Of a DNA stretch of 64,000 bases, positions 1-11,600 are shown one piece after another. Source of the stretch: Pleodorina starrii (Eukaryota; Chlorophyta; Chlorophyceae; Chlamydomonadales; Volvocaceae); the NCBI GenBank assembly GCA_030267565.1, contig BRXU01000029.1, positions 603,001-667,000 of the forward strand, in the 5' to 3' direction. Position 1 is the first letter of the stretch, and every line of letters starts with the position of its first letter. Below the pieces are notes generated by a model. The model did not search any database, was not told the origin of the DNA, and saw only the letters and a list, made by a program, of their open reading frames with translations. A program made the position numbers and the translations under genes.

Positions 1-26
1 GCGATCGAAGCAGAAGCTGCAGGGAG

Positions 27-52
27 GGTTTTAGGGTTTAAGGGTTTTAGGA
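27..52 (+). repeat. Telomere-like octamers (three units)
   Basis: Three consecutive 8-bp units, TTTTAGGG, TTTAAGGG and TTTTAGGA, lie at 29-52 after a GGG. TTTTAGGG is the known Chlamydomonas telomere repeat. Only three units are present and two carry a mismatch, so this is an interstitial trace and not a chromosome end. Confidence 0.5.
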
Positions 53-506
53 TTCGGCTATTGGTGCCGTACTACTTGGAAGCACCCTTCTCCGTAGACG
101 GGCGGCATACAAAGAGAGGGGAGGGGGAATGGTCGGCAGTCCGGCCATCCATTACCAAGTCCCCTCCAGGGAGCCCTCCCCTCCCCCGGGGTGGGAAGGG
201 GTAAGGGGTAAGGGGTGGGGGTGGGGGGCGCAGCCTCCTGCCCACTGCCCACTTCGCCACCTACCCACCCCTGGGGGGGCTGCCAGTCCGCGTTGCATCT
301 TCGGACTGCGTCCTCAATCTCCCGGGCGGCCCACTGCCTACTTCCCTCACCGGAGGATGAAGGGGAGGGGTGGGCGCTGCGCGGGATGTAACACGGCTCA
401 GGGCCGCACTCTCTCCGCCCTCCAAGACACAACGAGCAGCCCTCTCCCCCTCCCTCCCTCCCTCCCTCCCCTTCATGCCACCCACCCCACCCCGGGACTC
501 ACGCAC

Positions 507-2851
507 CGCCTGGCGTTGAACTTCTTCTGCACCCTCTGAGCACTGAACACGCGGACCTGCGGGGGAAGGGGGGAGTGGGGGAGTGGGGGTTATCCACATA
601 TAGGCCGGAGCCGGGGAGTGGGGGAGGAGGAGGGGGGGGTCCACGGCGGCGTAAGGCGGGAGGCGAGGGAGGTGAGGGAGGCTAGGGAGGAGGTAGCGCT
701 TGGAGGCGGAGGAGGAGGGTTGCGACGAGTCACTGCAACGAGAGTTGATGACATCCCGCGCGCGGTGGGAACGTTACTCCTCTTGAGGTTTACGCGAGTG
801 GTGGACACTGGGTCCGCGTGGCTCGCGTCCTGTGTCGTACGCTCGTACGCTCGTACCTGGGGCGGCAGACGGGAGTTGAGCTCGGCCGCAATGTCCAGGC
901 CTTCCGGGTCCGTGTCGAAGCTGTTGCCGTACCAGTGTCGTACAAGGATCGCATACCGATGTCGTGTCGCGGTTGGCAGTACGCAGCAAAACGACAGAAG
1001 GGTCAAGGCGGGAGGCGCCAGCGTCAACGACCAACCGCAAACCGCAACAGTACGGTGCAGCAGCAATTTAGGAGAGCAGCAACAGCAGACAGCAGTTGCG
1101 ATACGGTAGGTAACGGCAGCAGAAGTGGCATCCAGCCAATCCAGCCAACCCTCAGACAGCGCAGCTGTCGACCCCCCCTCCCCCCCACACCACCACCCAT
1201 ACACACACACCCCACACCCGCCTTCCCCGGTCCCCGCCTTCTCCGCCTTCCCCGATCCCTGCCCCCTCAGCGCCCCCCCCTCACCGCTCGTCCCCCCTGA
1301 GCAGCACCCTCAGCCCCACCACCGAGGCCACCGAGTGCACCCCCTTGTCGGTACGGCTGTTGCGGGTCCACTTGACCTTCTTCAGGTCGCCGAAGTTGGA
1401 TTCGGCGATAAGGCCCGCGGAGAACACCGCCCGCTCCAGAACCTCCTCAACGGTGCTGTCGGGGGCGGCAGACCGGTTGACTTGCAGGCCTGGGTGTTTG
1501 GGGGGGAAGGGGAAGTGTGGGGGGTGGGGAGTGTGGGGGGGTGGTAAAAAGAAGATACCACAGCGAAGAAACGGAGACGGTGTGTGTGTGTAGGTGGGTG
1601 GGGGTTATCCATGTATAGGCCGGAGCCCGTGAACGGGGAGGGGGGGGAGGAGTGTTGAGGAGTGGGCAGGCGCTCATGCGGGTGTGGGGTATGGGGTGCG
1701 GGTGCGGGGGCGCGGGTTTTGTTTTTGTGGGTGCAGTGATGGTACTACATCAACGGCTGGGGGGGTTCCCCGGCCCCGGCCCCGGGTTGAATGCAGCCCA
1801 ACTGCAATGCACGAAGGGCCGGCTGGGCCCCCCCTTGGCCCCCCCTGGCCCCCCTTTGCCCCCCCTGGCCCCCCTACCTTCCCTACCAGGGCCTGAGACC
1901 CACAGGGGCCCACAACAACAACAACAAACAGCCTCACGTCGCCTCCGGACCGACACTGTAAACCCCCCCAGAACCCCCAGAACCCCCAGAACCCCCCAGA
2001 ACCCCCCCGAACCCCCCCGACAACCCCAGAACCCCCCCGAACCCCCCCGAACCCCCCCGAACCCCCCCAACCTCGTCCGGACTCGTACCCTTGAAGGCGG
2101 TCCCCACGTAGCCCAGGTGCATCGCAATGCTGCGCTTCACCATGCCGGGAGGCCGCTTCGTCCGGAGGACGCTCCCTGACGCCGCATAGGCCGCCTGTGC
2201 CGCCGCCTTGGCCGCCTGTGCAGCCGCCTTGGCCGCCGCCTTGGCGTCTAGCGGGGGGGCGCTGGCCGCTGACTCTGCCGCCGCTGAAGCTGGAGGCGCC
2301 GAGGCGCCGTCCGTGGTGGTGGTGGTGGCACTGGTGGTGGGTGGTACGGGCTCGGCGCCACCCGGCCCGGCGGCAATGGTGGGGCTTAGGGTGTCAGGGC
2401 GCTTGATGGGGTCTTCGGAAGTGAGGTCGGATGGTGAGGGTGTCGGCGTGGATGCAGACATGGTGGGATCGGCGGCTGCGGCTGCGGATGCCGCGGTGAT
2501 GGAGGTGAGGCTCCGCGGCCGCTGCGTGCGCAGCGGGGGTGATGGGCGGGTGGTGGGGGAGCTGATGGCGGGGCAGGATGGCCAGAGGAGCAAGCTGGAT
2601 GATGAGAAGGGAACGGGAACAAGGCTGTTGTTGGGGGTGAAGCGGGGGATGCCGTTGGCGGTGGTGAAGATGGCCGGGAGGCACGATGCTGTCGGACGAC
2701 AGCGGCTGGTAGGCGTCGGGGACCGGAAGATTGCAGAAAATGGAGATGCGTAGCTCGGACGGCTTTCAAACGAAAGAATTGTAAGCGCAGGCAATCGAAC
2801 GTGGCGCGCGCGAGGGGCGGCGGACAATTGGCCAGCAGTCGATTGAAGCAT
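507..2851 (-). CDS. TruA/Pus1-type tRNA pseudouridine synthase, 5' part (runs off left edge)
   Basis: The product would isomerise uridine to pseudouridine in tRNA. Four exons join with consistent phases: 2851-2089, 1489-1285, 920-857 and 556-507. Exon 1 gives a ~230-residue Ser/Pro/Ala-rich, basic leader (possible organelle targeting) and then KRSIAMHLGYVGTAFKG, the first strand of the TruA fold. Exon 2 carries WTRNSRTDKGVHS, in which Asp ~302 of R-T-D-K-G is the catalytic aspartate of the family. Exon 3 gives ELNSRLPPQ (family: N-S-x-L-P). Exon 4 gives VRVFSAQRVQKKFNAR, matching the 'RV..v.kkFNAR' step of Pus1-like enzymes. The start at 2851 is the first ATG of the open frame; an in-frame ATG near 2463 is an alternative. 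I could not find the expected next exon (a Y-x-Y-L-L-P-like segment) in 1-506, so it probably lies outside. Family assignment is firm; tRNA target and compartment are unknown. Confidence 0.85.
1544..1640 (+). repeat. Dispersed repeat copies: GTAAAAAGAAGATACC family followed by TTATCCATGTATAGG family
   Basis: The first unit (1544-1580) and the second (1601-1640) stand side by side in a G-rich stretch of the first-to-second exon intron of the pseudouridine synthase gene. Each recurs elsewhere in the window (see findings), so both are dispersed repeats. Confidence 0.7.
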
Positions 2852-3452
2852 AGCGGCGTACTAGGGAAAGCTGTAGAGGCTCGAAGACCTGATAATTTCA
2901 AGGTTTTATAAAGTATGTTTCCATCCGATGTCTTGAGTATGCACGCTATTCAACGCAGAATCCGCTCGAGCCCCCACAATCCAGACGGCGAGTTTGCGAA
3001 AAACACACGTATAAATACTTGGCAAACGGTTTCTCTATTTATGCGGCGCGGCTGCAGTCCATTCAAGAGGCGACGAACGAACAGAGGCAGTTAAGACGAG
3101 ACCGTATCCTGCATAGTACGGTAGATAGGCAGTTTCGACGAGGCCGTACCTCGTACAGACAGGCACAGGGCTGGCCGCAGGCCCTGGCCTGCCCTCTGCC
3201 CTGGACAGGCAGTTTCAACGGAGCCGTATCATCATGTACATCATGTATAGACGGCACACGAAACGAAGTCACCGGCCGCCGTTTATGAATTCTGTCCGCC
3301 AAGATCCTGCAGCGCACCAGAGTTTCACCAAGGCACCGAGCGCATAGGTTTGAGTCCCCCACCCTCCCCCACTGCCACAACTGTACACGGACTCATCTCC
3401 CAGAGCCAAGAAACTCCCGGAGCCATAAGGTCTCCCCAACTTCATGCAGTGA
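2852..3452. other. Intergenic, upstream of the pseudouridine synthase
   Basis: No gene is supported here. A TATAAATA string lies at 3010-3017 on the plus strand. A ~45-bp imperfect repeat with the core GACGAGACCGTATC or GACGAGGCCGTACC is tandemly arranged at about 3095-3240 (GGCAGTTTCGACGAGGCCGT and GGCAGTTTCAACGGAGCCGT). Confidence 0.4.
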
Positions 3453-3570
3453 CGCCCGATGTGGGGATCGAACCCACGACCACGAGGTATCATATTCCGC
3501 GATGGGAATATCTAACTTTCCACAGCAGTATCCGTAAAAGCCTCGCGCTCTACCACTGAGCTAACCGGGC
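3453..3570 (-). tRNA. tRNA-Lys (anticodon UUU) with intron
   Basis: Read on the minus strand, the acceptor arm GCCCGGT pairs with ATCGGGC over seven pairs (one G-U), with discriminator G. The D-arm is GCTC/GAGC, the anticodon stem is CGAGG/CCTCG and the T-arm is GTGGG-TTCGATC-CCCAC. The 5' half of the anticodon loop reads CTTTTA, giving UUU at positions 34-36. A ~46-nt insertion follows directly after position 37, the canonical site of eukaryotic nuclear tRNA introns. A and B boxes are intact, so it should be transcribed by RNA polymerase III. Without the intron the tRNA is about 72 nt. Confidence 0.92.
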
Positions 3571-5148
3571 AGACTTGCCACATTGCCAACGTTTACGGCA
3601 TCTGGACCAGGTTTGCGCTGCAGTAGGGACGATCGGATCTCGAGATCAGTCGGCTATTCCCAGTGCCGCATGCGCTCATGGAGCACATTCGCGCCACGGA
3701 CGACTGCCCGACGCAATCAGGCGCAATCTACTGCGTGTGTTGGTGTGGTCCCGGACTGTCGGGGGAATGCGGTGGGTGGGGGCTGCCAGCAAAGCGCCAT
3801 ACGGCAATCCTGACTGGAAAGACGCTTCTCCAGGATTTTCCAAGTTTGCGGAATCGGACACCGAAACCATCCCAGTTTGGCCTCTGTACCGTTTCCGACG
3901 AGGGTTTGGGCGCGCAGCATTACTTCTGATTCTCTTTGCGCTGCATCACGTGTTGGCCCGCTACACCAGGCCAGGGGGCGATATGTATGGCAAGACATAC
4001 CGGTACGGTATCACCCCTGGCCTGCCAGTGTGCCATATTGACTATCAGGAGGCCTTTGATTGCGTGCTCTACTATTCCGGTGTCTGGATCCCAATGTAAC
4101 AACCACAACACCCCACCACCTCCGCTTGTCTGCTACTAGAGGTTTTTTCAGCGTTCCCGAATTTTCTCGGCGTTCCCGCATGCCCCAAATCCCACCCCAT
4201 CCCCCATGCCCTGTGAACCGGTGTGAATTTTGCTGCCGTGGCATTCGTAAACGTTGTTACACAGTGGCAGGAGCAGCGAAACAAAACTGCACCAGGCCGG
4301 GTTCGAACACAGGACTTCGCTTTCCGCGCCGCAAGGATCCACACAACCCCGCACCCAACCTCACCCGCGCCCTCCTCATCCTTCCCCTCTCCCCGCATCC
4401 CTTGCCTTCCCCTCGATGCAGCTAACTGGAGCCAACAACCCTCGTTCAAACCCCGGTAGAGCCTTTTCAGGCCAATCTGACTGTCCCACACGCCGAGCGG
4501 ATCTGAAGCAACACCACCCAGCCGCACTCATCACCCGGCTCCGAAACCCTTCCGAAGATCTGGGGTCTCCACCAAGCGCAACAAAACCGCACGGGGCAGG
4601 GCCCAAACCCCGAAGTGCATGTCCGCACCCCGGGGACAGCCCAGCAAAACTGCCTCCAACAGGCAAACCCAGCTCCCCGCCTTCCAAACAACCCCCCGGC
4701 CGCCCGCCCCTCGCGCGCCTTCAGGGCTCGGCCCTCCCCCTCCGCAGCAGCAGCGGCGGCGGCGGCGGAGGCGGCGCAAAATTGGCAGCCGGGTCCGAGC
4801 AAGAAACCGACGAGTACCCAGCAGGCTAGCTCGCCAACGGAGCGATCTGGCAGGCAAGCAGAGATTGAGCACAGCAGGTGGCTATCTGGCTGGCTGTCTG
4901 TCTGTCTGGCTGGCGGAGACCGGAAGGAGGCGGTGGCAGGCGGCCCTCCAAGGCCCCCCATAGCGGTGGAGAGACCGCAGGTCCGCAAAACTGGGCCGCG
5001 CCTCCTCCCCCCCTCCCACCCCGCCACCCCTTTCTGCGCCCATCACGCCACCTCGACAGCAGCAGCACGCAGCGTAGCACACCCGAGCAGCATCAGTCGC
5101 CGCCGCCGCCGCCTCCTGCCGAGCCAGCTCTAAAACCCTTGACTCGGC
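3571..5148. other. Intergenic / 3' UTR region of the large minus-strand gene
   Basis: No complete gene is supported. An open frame at 3575-4099 (plus) ends with GLPVCHIDYQEAFDCV, which resembles motif A of non-LTR reverse transcriptases but has no other recognisable motif. TTACA at 4257-4261 is TGTAA on the minus strand, the volvocalean poly(A) signal. It could serve the gene that stops at 5149, giving a ~0.9-kb 3' UTR. Confidence 0.35.
4257..4261 (-). terminator. Candidate poly(A) signal TGTAA
   Basis: TGTAA is the usual polyadenylation signal in Chlamydomonas and relatives. This copy is the first I noticed downstream of the stop codon at 5149 on the minus strand. A pentamer occurs often by chance. 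Confidence 0.25.
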
Positions 5149-5604
5149 TTATTTGCTGGTGAGCAGTTTGGTGGCCACCACGCCGCCGTACAGCACCAGC
5201 GCCGGCACCGCCCACGCGCCCACATTGGTGGCGCTCCCGGTCGTCGTCGACTTGGCCGAGAAACCCTGCGCGGTTCAGTGCGGTTCAGCGCAGTGCGGTT
5301 CAGTGCGGTTTAGTGCGGTTCAGTGCAGCGCAGCGCGATTCAGCGCGGTCAGTGCAGCGCAGCGCGGCTGAAATCAGTTTACCGGTAATTCAGTTTCCTT
5401 CCAGCGGCGCTTCGGTTGGGTTGGGTGTGCTCCAGGTCGGGTTCAATGTGGGGACGAGATAAGGGTGCTGGTGCTGGGCGGGAGGACGATGACGGAGAGA
5501 CAAGAGACGGACGAGTGCACACGCACGCACACGAGAGGGTGGTAAGAGACGTACATCGACAGGGCGTTGTGAACGCACATTACCGCTCCCACCAGGCCCG
5601 CCGT
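5149..5604 (-). other. C-terminal hydrophobic tail exons of the UAP1-like protein
   Basis: After the conserved UAP1 C-terminus, two further exons stay in phase. Exon 5604-5533 (tentative; weak acceptor ACGGAG and donor GTGTGC) encodes [17 protein letters not shown] and a few more residues. Exon 5265-5149 encodes a Ser/Thr linker, then [20 protein letters not shown] and a stop (TAA at 5149-5151). The last segment is a good membrane-span candidate close to the C-terminus, like a tail anchor. Canonical UAP1 is soluble and ends soon after the SYAGEG block. The terminal exon is well supported by its acceptor and open frame; the middle one is not. Confidence 0.45.
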
Positions 5605-8600
5605 CTCCGTCCCCCGCCTCCAAAGCCCCGCTCCCTCCGACATTGAAAATTACAAAACCTCCCGGAGAGGGGTTTGTGAACCCCAGTCCCCATCAGCCCG
5701 GGCACCCGCGTCCCCAACAACCGCACTGACCCACGGGTCTGCGCACACACATTTACACGTGGGGTGATCCACGGGCCCACTGACCCACGGGCCCACCGAC
5801 CCACGGGTCTGCGCACCTGCAGCTCGCGGACGTAGGCCTCCTCAAACGTCTTGCTCTCCACCAGGTGCGTCAGCCCCTCCCCGGCGTACGACACCAGCGG
5901 GCTGACCTCCACCACCCCCTCCTCGTCAGCCACGGCGCCGCCGCTGTCCTCAACCCAGCTGAAGTAGGAGAGTACGGCAAGAAGAGGCAGAGCCGTCAGC
6001 AGAGCACTCAGCGAGCCGAGACAGGGAGTCAGGTCAGGCTTTGGTGGTGCAGAATGGTGATGGCGCCAGGCGAAGGCTGGCATCATAACAGCAAGCATGA
6101 GCGGGTGGAGACGAATGCGGGGGCTGGGGGATGGATGGCGCAAACGAACGACCCACGGGTAGGTGGGCCCGTCCGACGCTCCGAAACCTTGCTCACGTCG
6201 CCTCCCGCGCTCTGCGGCTGTATTTCATACGGCAGCGTCCAGTAGCAGATCACGGTAGCCCACATATGCCCGTCACACCGCGTCACACCAAATTCGTTCG
6301 TCACGAAGTCGACATCGTCCTTATCGCCAATGTTTTTTTGTCGAGGCCTCCTTCCCCTCCACCCGCCCTGCCCTCCCCTGCCCCACCCACCTGGTGTGTT
6401 GCAGCAGCAGTGCATCTACGGCCGCCTTGGCCGAGGCGGTGCGGTAAAAGGGCGCACTGCCCCACACCGGCGAGAACTCCGTCCCCGCGTCCACAGCCAC
6501 CATGGCCAGATGCACGGAGGCGCCCAACAGCTGCTGGATCTGCGGGTGGGGAGAGGTCCCATTGGGGGAGGGGGGTCCCATTGGGGAGGAGTAAAAAGAA
6601 GATACCGCAGCGGAGGCCCCATTGTGGGGGGGGGCACCATTGGGGGAAAGGGGTTCCGTCAGGGGGTTTAGAACGGTGTGATGGGTTGAGTTTCGGTTGG
6701 CTGGCGAGCAACGGTTGGTGGTTGGCGGTTGTAGCTTCTAGGCAGGAAATGAAGCGCAATGTCTGGTGGGGGGCGTTCCGACGCGACATGGACGTCGTCC
6801 GCTGCCAAAACCCAGGAAACAACAGGAAAAGAGGCGGTCCCGTCCCGTCCCATCCTGTCCCATCGCGGCGCGTCGAGAGTCGAGTGCAACGAACAACGTG
6901 GGGTCGCGGCGACGAGCCGAAACCCACACACGCCCCAAAACGTCAAACCGCCCCTTGAGCCACTCTAACCACCACAACCATCACAACCACGCCGCCTCGT
7001 CACTCACCGCAGGGGATGCGAAGTCCGACAGCCGCCGCTCGAAGCGGTAGCCCGCCGAGCCGCCACCCGGCGCCGGCTGCGGCGGCGGCGCCGCCGCGGC
7101 AGCGGCGGCGCCAGGCTTGGCGGCCGGGGCCGCGGCGGCCGCCGCTGACCCACGGGTCGGTACCTTGTCCGCCGGTGCCAGGCGGTACAGCGCCAGGGGC
7201 TGCTCCCGCAGCAGCTTCTCCACCCGTCGTACGAAATCCATGGACAAGTAGTACGACCCGAGTGCCGGTACGGCATCCCCCAGGGTGGGCAGCAGGGGGG
7301 AGCTCCCGCCCAGCAGCTCCAGGTAACGGGAGTAGAGCTCGGGCAGAGCCGACGGTCCTAAACAGGCAACACGTGGGGGCGGGCCACGGGAAGCGGCGCG
7401 GCGCGGCGCGACGAGCATGAGTGACAAGAGGGGGGGCCACCACTTGCGCGCTGGACGGTGCAAAATCAGATGCGGCAGTGAGAAAAAACAAACCAACCCG
7501 CCCCTGCTTCCCATCGCTTAGCTTCCCAACGCTTAGCCTCGCTCTACTTCCCTAGATCTCATACACTTCCTCCAACCCCCTCAGGCCATCATCATCTTCA
7601 TCATCACCATCATCTTAATCATCTTCTTAATCATCTGTACCACCTCCATGCGAGCCCTAAAACCGGATCACGGAAGTCCCGACATCGATACGGCCCAGCC
7701 GCCGCCCTGTCCGCCGGCGCCTCACCCTCCGTCTGCACTCCCGGCACCGCCACCTTTGCCGCCGAGTCGATGGCGGTGGCGGCACACGCCCCCACGAAGG
7801 CGGGGTCCAGCGGCCGGCCCAGCAGGTTGTCCTCCACCGCGCACACCTCCAGGCAGCGAATGCCGCAGCGGCGCATGTGCGACAGAGCACCGCAGCGGCG
7901 GAGCGCCAGGAACACGTCGCCTGGGGAGGGAGGGAGAGAGGGGCGGTGTGCGTGTGCGGGGTGGGGTCAGGGAGTGATATGCTCCTTTATATAACAATGC
8001 GTGTGTGTGGGGGGGTGGGATGGGGTAGGGAGGGTGGGTGTAGGTATCGGGAGGGATTTGTTTTTCGCAAGGGCGGCACAAGGGTAGGGAGGACGCGAGG
8101 TGCGGAGGGTTCAGGGGAGGGAGAGGGGCCTTGGGCGTTCGAGGGGGGGCCCGGGGTTTTAGGGAGGCGCCAAGAGGGAGGGAGGGAGGGCTAAGGAGGG
8201 TTGTGTGAAGAGTGAATGAGACCGGCGGACTGGACTGGGCGAGTGGTGGGTGGTCTTTCTCCGCCACTTCCCCCCCTTCTGTAATCCAGGAGAGCAAGGG
8301 CCGGAAACGGGCAGAAGGGCGAGAGGGAGTTCAAGTACCCTGCAGGGCAGCCATCCTGCTGGATGGCCGATGGACCAACAAGCCGCGTCGAAAGGCGGCG
8401 GTACGACCGCTGGGCCCTCCCTTCCTGCCCCTGACACGGCCCCTTTCCTTAACGGCCCCTTTCGCTAACGGGCCCCCCTCGCCCCGGGCCGTTCTAATTA
8501 CCCCCCTAACGGCCCCTTCCCCAGCGTGAGTGTCTCACCGCTGCCTGGCTGGCTGCGCGCCGTGCGGACGCCCGACGAGTCCAAAACCACCTGAGGGTCC

Positions 8601-11600
8601 CGGGAGGGGGGGGGGTGGGGTTGTGGAGGATGGGCGGTGTGTGGGGGGCAGAGTAATGCCGGCGTAAAATGTCAAGTAATTTAAGTAAACAAACTCCAAG
8701 CAGATGGCAAGCACGTCCGCGCACCGCCACGTTGCTGCCCTTTCGCTTTCGCCCTGTTTCGCCCCGCCAAGCGCGGGAACAAGCCCCCACCCCCACCTTG
8801 AAGTCCTCGTTCAGCAGGGGCGGCCGTACTTCGTTGCCGTACACGTGCACCTGCGAGGGGCCGGACCGGGGCCAGCATGCGCCACGGCACGGCACCGGCA
8901 AGACACACATACACACGCACACGCGCGTCTCAGGCCTCTTCTACTTTCTGGATTTGCGGCCCTTATTGAGGGGATGACAAGAGGTGTTTCAGAGGGATGG
9001 GGGGTCCATGTCTTGTCTTGACTGTTTTTCGACGCCCTTGGCTCCGCCCTCCGAACCGCCCTCCGAACGACCCCCCATCACACAGAGAGCAGCACCGTAC
9101 TTCCCGGCTACGGGTTCCTGCTACCTCGCAAACTCCCCTCCCGCTGCCCACTACAAGTAGTCACCCGCCACAGGTACCCACCCCACCCCATCCCACCCCA
9201 CCCCATCCCGGCCACCCCACCCCACCCACCCTATCCCACCCCGCCCCACCCCGGCCCCACCCCACCTGGCTCGCCAGCAGTCCGAAGTAGTTGTTGTCCT
9301 CAAGGAAGGCCTTCAGGGGCGCCACCGAGGAGGGCGGGACCAGCAGGTACCTGGTGACCCACGGGTCGGTGGACAGGTCAGTCGGTGGATGGTTTGGGAG
9401 GGGGTCACGGTGGGTCGCGGTGGGTCACGGTGGGCCTTCTTCCGTACCGTACTGAAACACCGCAGCTCGGAACAACACGCCCTCCCCACCCCCGCTAATG
9501 CATCCATCCACGGTCCCCCGCGTCGCGCCGCGTTGCGTTGCGCTGCGTCTCTCTGGCGCGCGCGCGTTGGGATAGTCACATACCCATACCCCCACCCTTC
9601 CCAACCCAACTCACCCCCCCAACCCCCACCCCAACCCACCACTGCAGCGGGTGCGCCACTCCGCTGTTGGGTCCTCCGACGCTCTCCGCCGCCAGCAGCT
9701 GCAGCCTCGCCAGCTTCTCAGCGCCCAGCTGTACCAGGCTCTTGGCGGAGGGCAGACCCAGGTCGGCAGTCAGGCGCAGATCACCACCGCTGGTGCCGCT
9801 GCCGCTGGCGCTGGGGACGCTGCCGTCCACGGTCAGACCTGCGGGAGGAGAGGGGAAAGGGGAGGGGATGGTGGGGGGTGGGGTGACATTCCGCACAGAG
9901 GGGTGTACAGAGGGGTGACATTCCGCATGGTGCAGGTGCGGGAGGACAACCACAACCACAACCACAACCACAACCACAACCACAACCACCACAACCACCA
10001 CCACCACCACCACCACCACCACCACAACAACAGTAACAGTAACAACAACAACACAAGACTGCCCAGCGCAGCGCAGCTCATCTCAGCCCACGATAACAAC
10101 AACAACATCAGCAGCAGCAGCAGCAGCAGGACATCCGGACCAAAGCTGGGACTCAACCCACCAGCTCAACCCGGGACAGCAGCTGGGCAACAGGGCACCC
10201 GGAGGCAGGGGCACACTCAGAACAGTAACAGCAGCAACAACAGCAACATGAACAGCTGCCAACCTCCCCTCACCCCTCACCCCTCACCCCACCCCAACCC
10301 CAAACCCCAGCCCTCACCTCCCAGCGTCACCAGCGCCGCCTGGCCCCGCGACAACAGCCGCAGCCCCGTGCCATGCCAGTCGTTCAGTCGCTGCTGGAGC
10401 TCCTCCACCGCCCTCTCCTGCGCCTCCACCGCCTCACGCTTGGCCGCCGCAGCAGCCTCATCCACCACCTCGCCCTCCTCCGCCTCCTCCTCCTCCTCAT
10501 CCTCCTCGCCGGGGACCTGCAGAGGCGCCACCGGCCGCGGAGCCGTGGGCCGGTTGGGATTACGGGTCGATGAAAGGGACTCAAACAAACGGTAAAACAA
10601 AGCAAAACGGTAAAAAAAAGCATAAACGGTAAAAAAAAACGCATTCCTAGACGAGGTGTGAGGCCCCTTGCTGCGCGGCGTTGACGGGAGGGAGGGCGGT
10701 TTCCTTCGGAGGGACAGCAACCAAACCGTCATCGCCCTCCTTCGCTCCATGGTTCTGTCAGATGAGGGGGTAAAGTCCTCGGACCTCGGACCTGGGCGGC
10801 ACCGTCACGACTTCGCGACACCGCCCCGTGTGCGCGTGTGTTCCTTCGCCGCGGTTCCTTTTTGTTACCCCCATCCCCCACCCCCCTCCCTTCCAGCAGC
10901 CTCCCCCATCCCCCCATCCCCCACCCCCCTCCCTTCCAGCAGCCTCCCCCATCCCCCCATCCCCCACCCCCCTTCCAGCAGCCTCCCCCATCCCCCATCC
11001 CCCATCCCCCTTCCAGCAGCCTCCCCCATCCCCCATCCCCCTTCCCCCTTCCAGCAGCCTCCCCCATCCCCCATCCCCCTTCCCCCTTCCAGCAGCCTCC
11101 CCCATCCCCCCATCCCCCACCCCCCTCCCTTCCAGCAGCCTCCCCCATCCCCCCATCCCCCCCACCTGCGGCAGCCCCAGCCCCGCCAGGTCCAGCCACA
11201 CCGCCTCCTCCCCGTGACGAGCTCGCATCTCATCCAGCGTGGGTAGACTCAGCTCGCAGTCCTCCTGGGGGTGGGGGGTGGGGGGGCGAGAACGTGTGTG
11301 TATGCGCGTGTGTTTGTGTGTGTGAGACAGGAGATTGGTTGGGAGGTGGGGGGGAGGTGGGGGTGCAGAGGGTATGGAACAACAGTCAAGGGAGGCAGTG
11401 GGATAAATAACCAGTCTGCGGGATAACCAGCTGTCGTACGCTACCTCGGGTTGTTGATACTACCCGGGTGGTGAGGAGGAGGAGTGGCTCGTGGTGGTGG
11501 TGGGGGTGTTAACGTGGGCGGCGCAGTACGGCGCGACGGATTAAGCCATATCCCCAAAAACCATAGCGTCCCAACAACAACAACAACAACAACAACAACA

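Noticed and set aside
305..360. AAREIEDAVRRCNADWQ as the next exon of the pseudouridine synthase
   Set aside because: Protein-like but does not match the TruA segment expected after KKFNAR, and no convincing splice pair was found.
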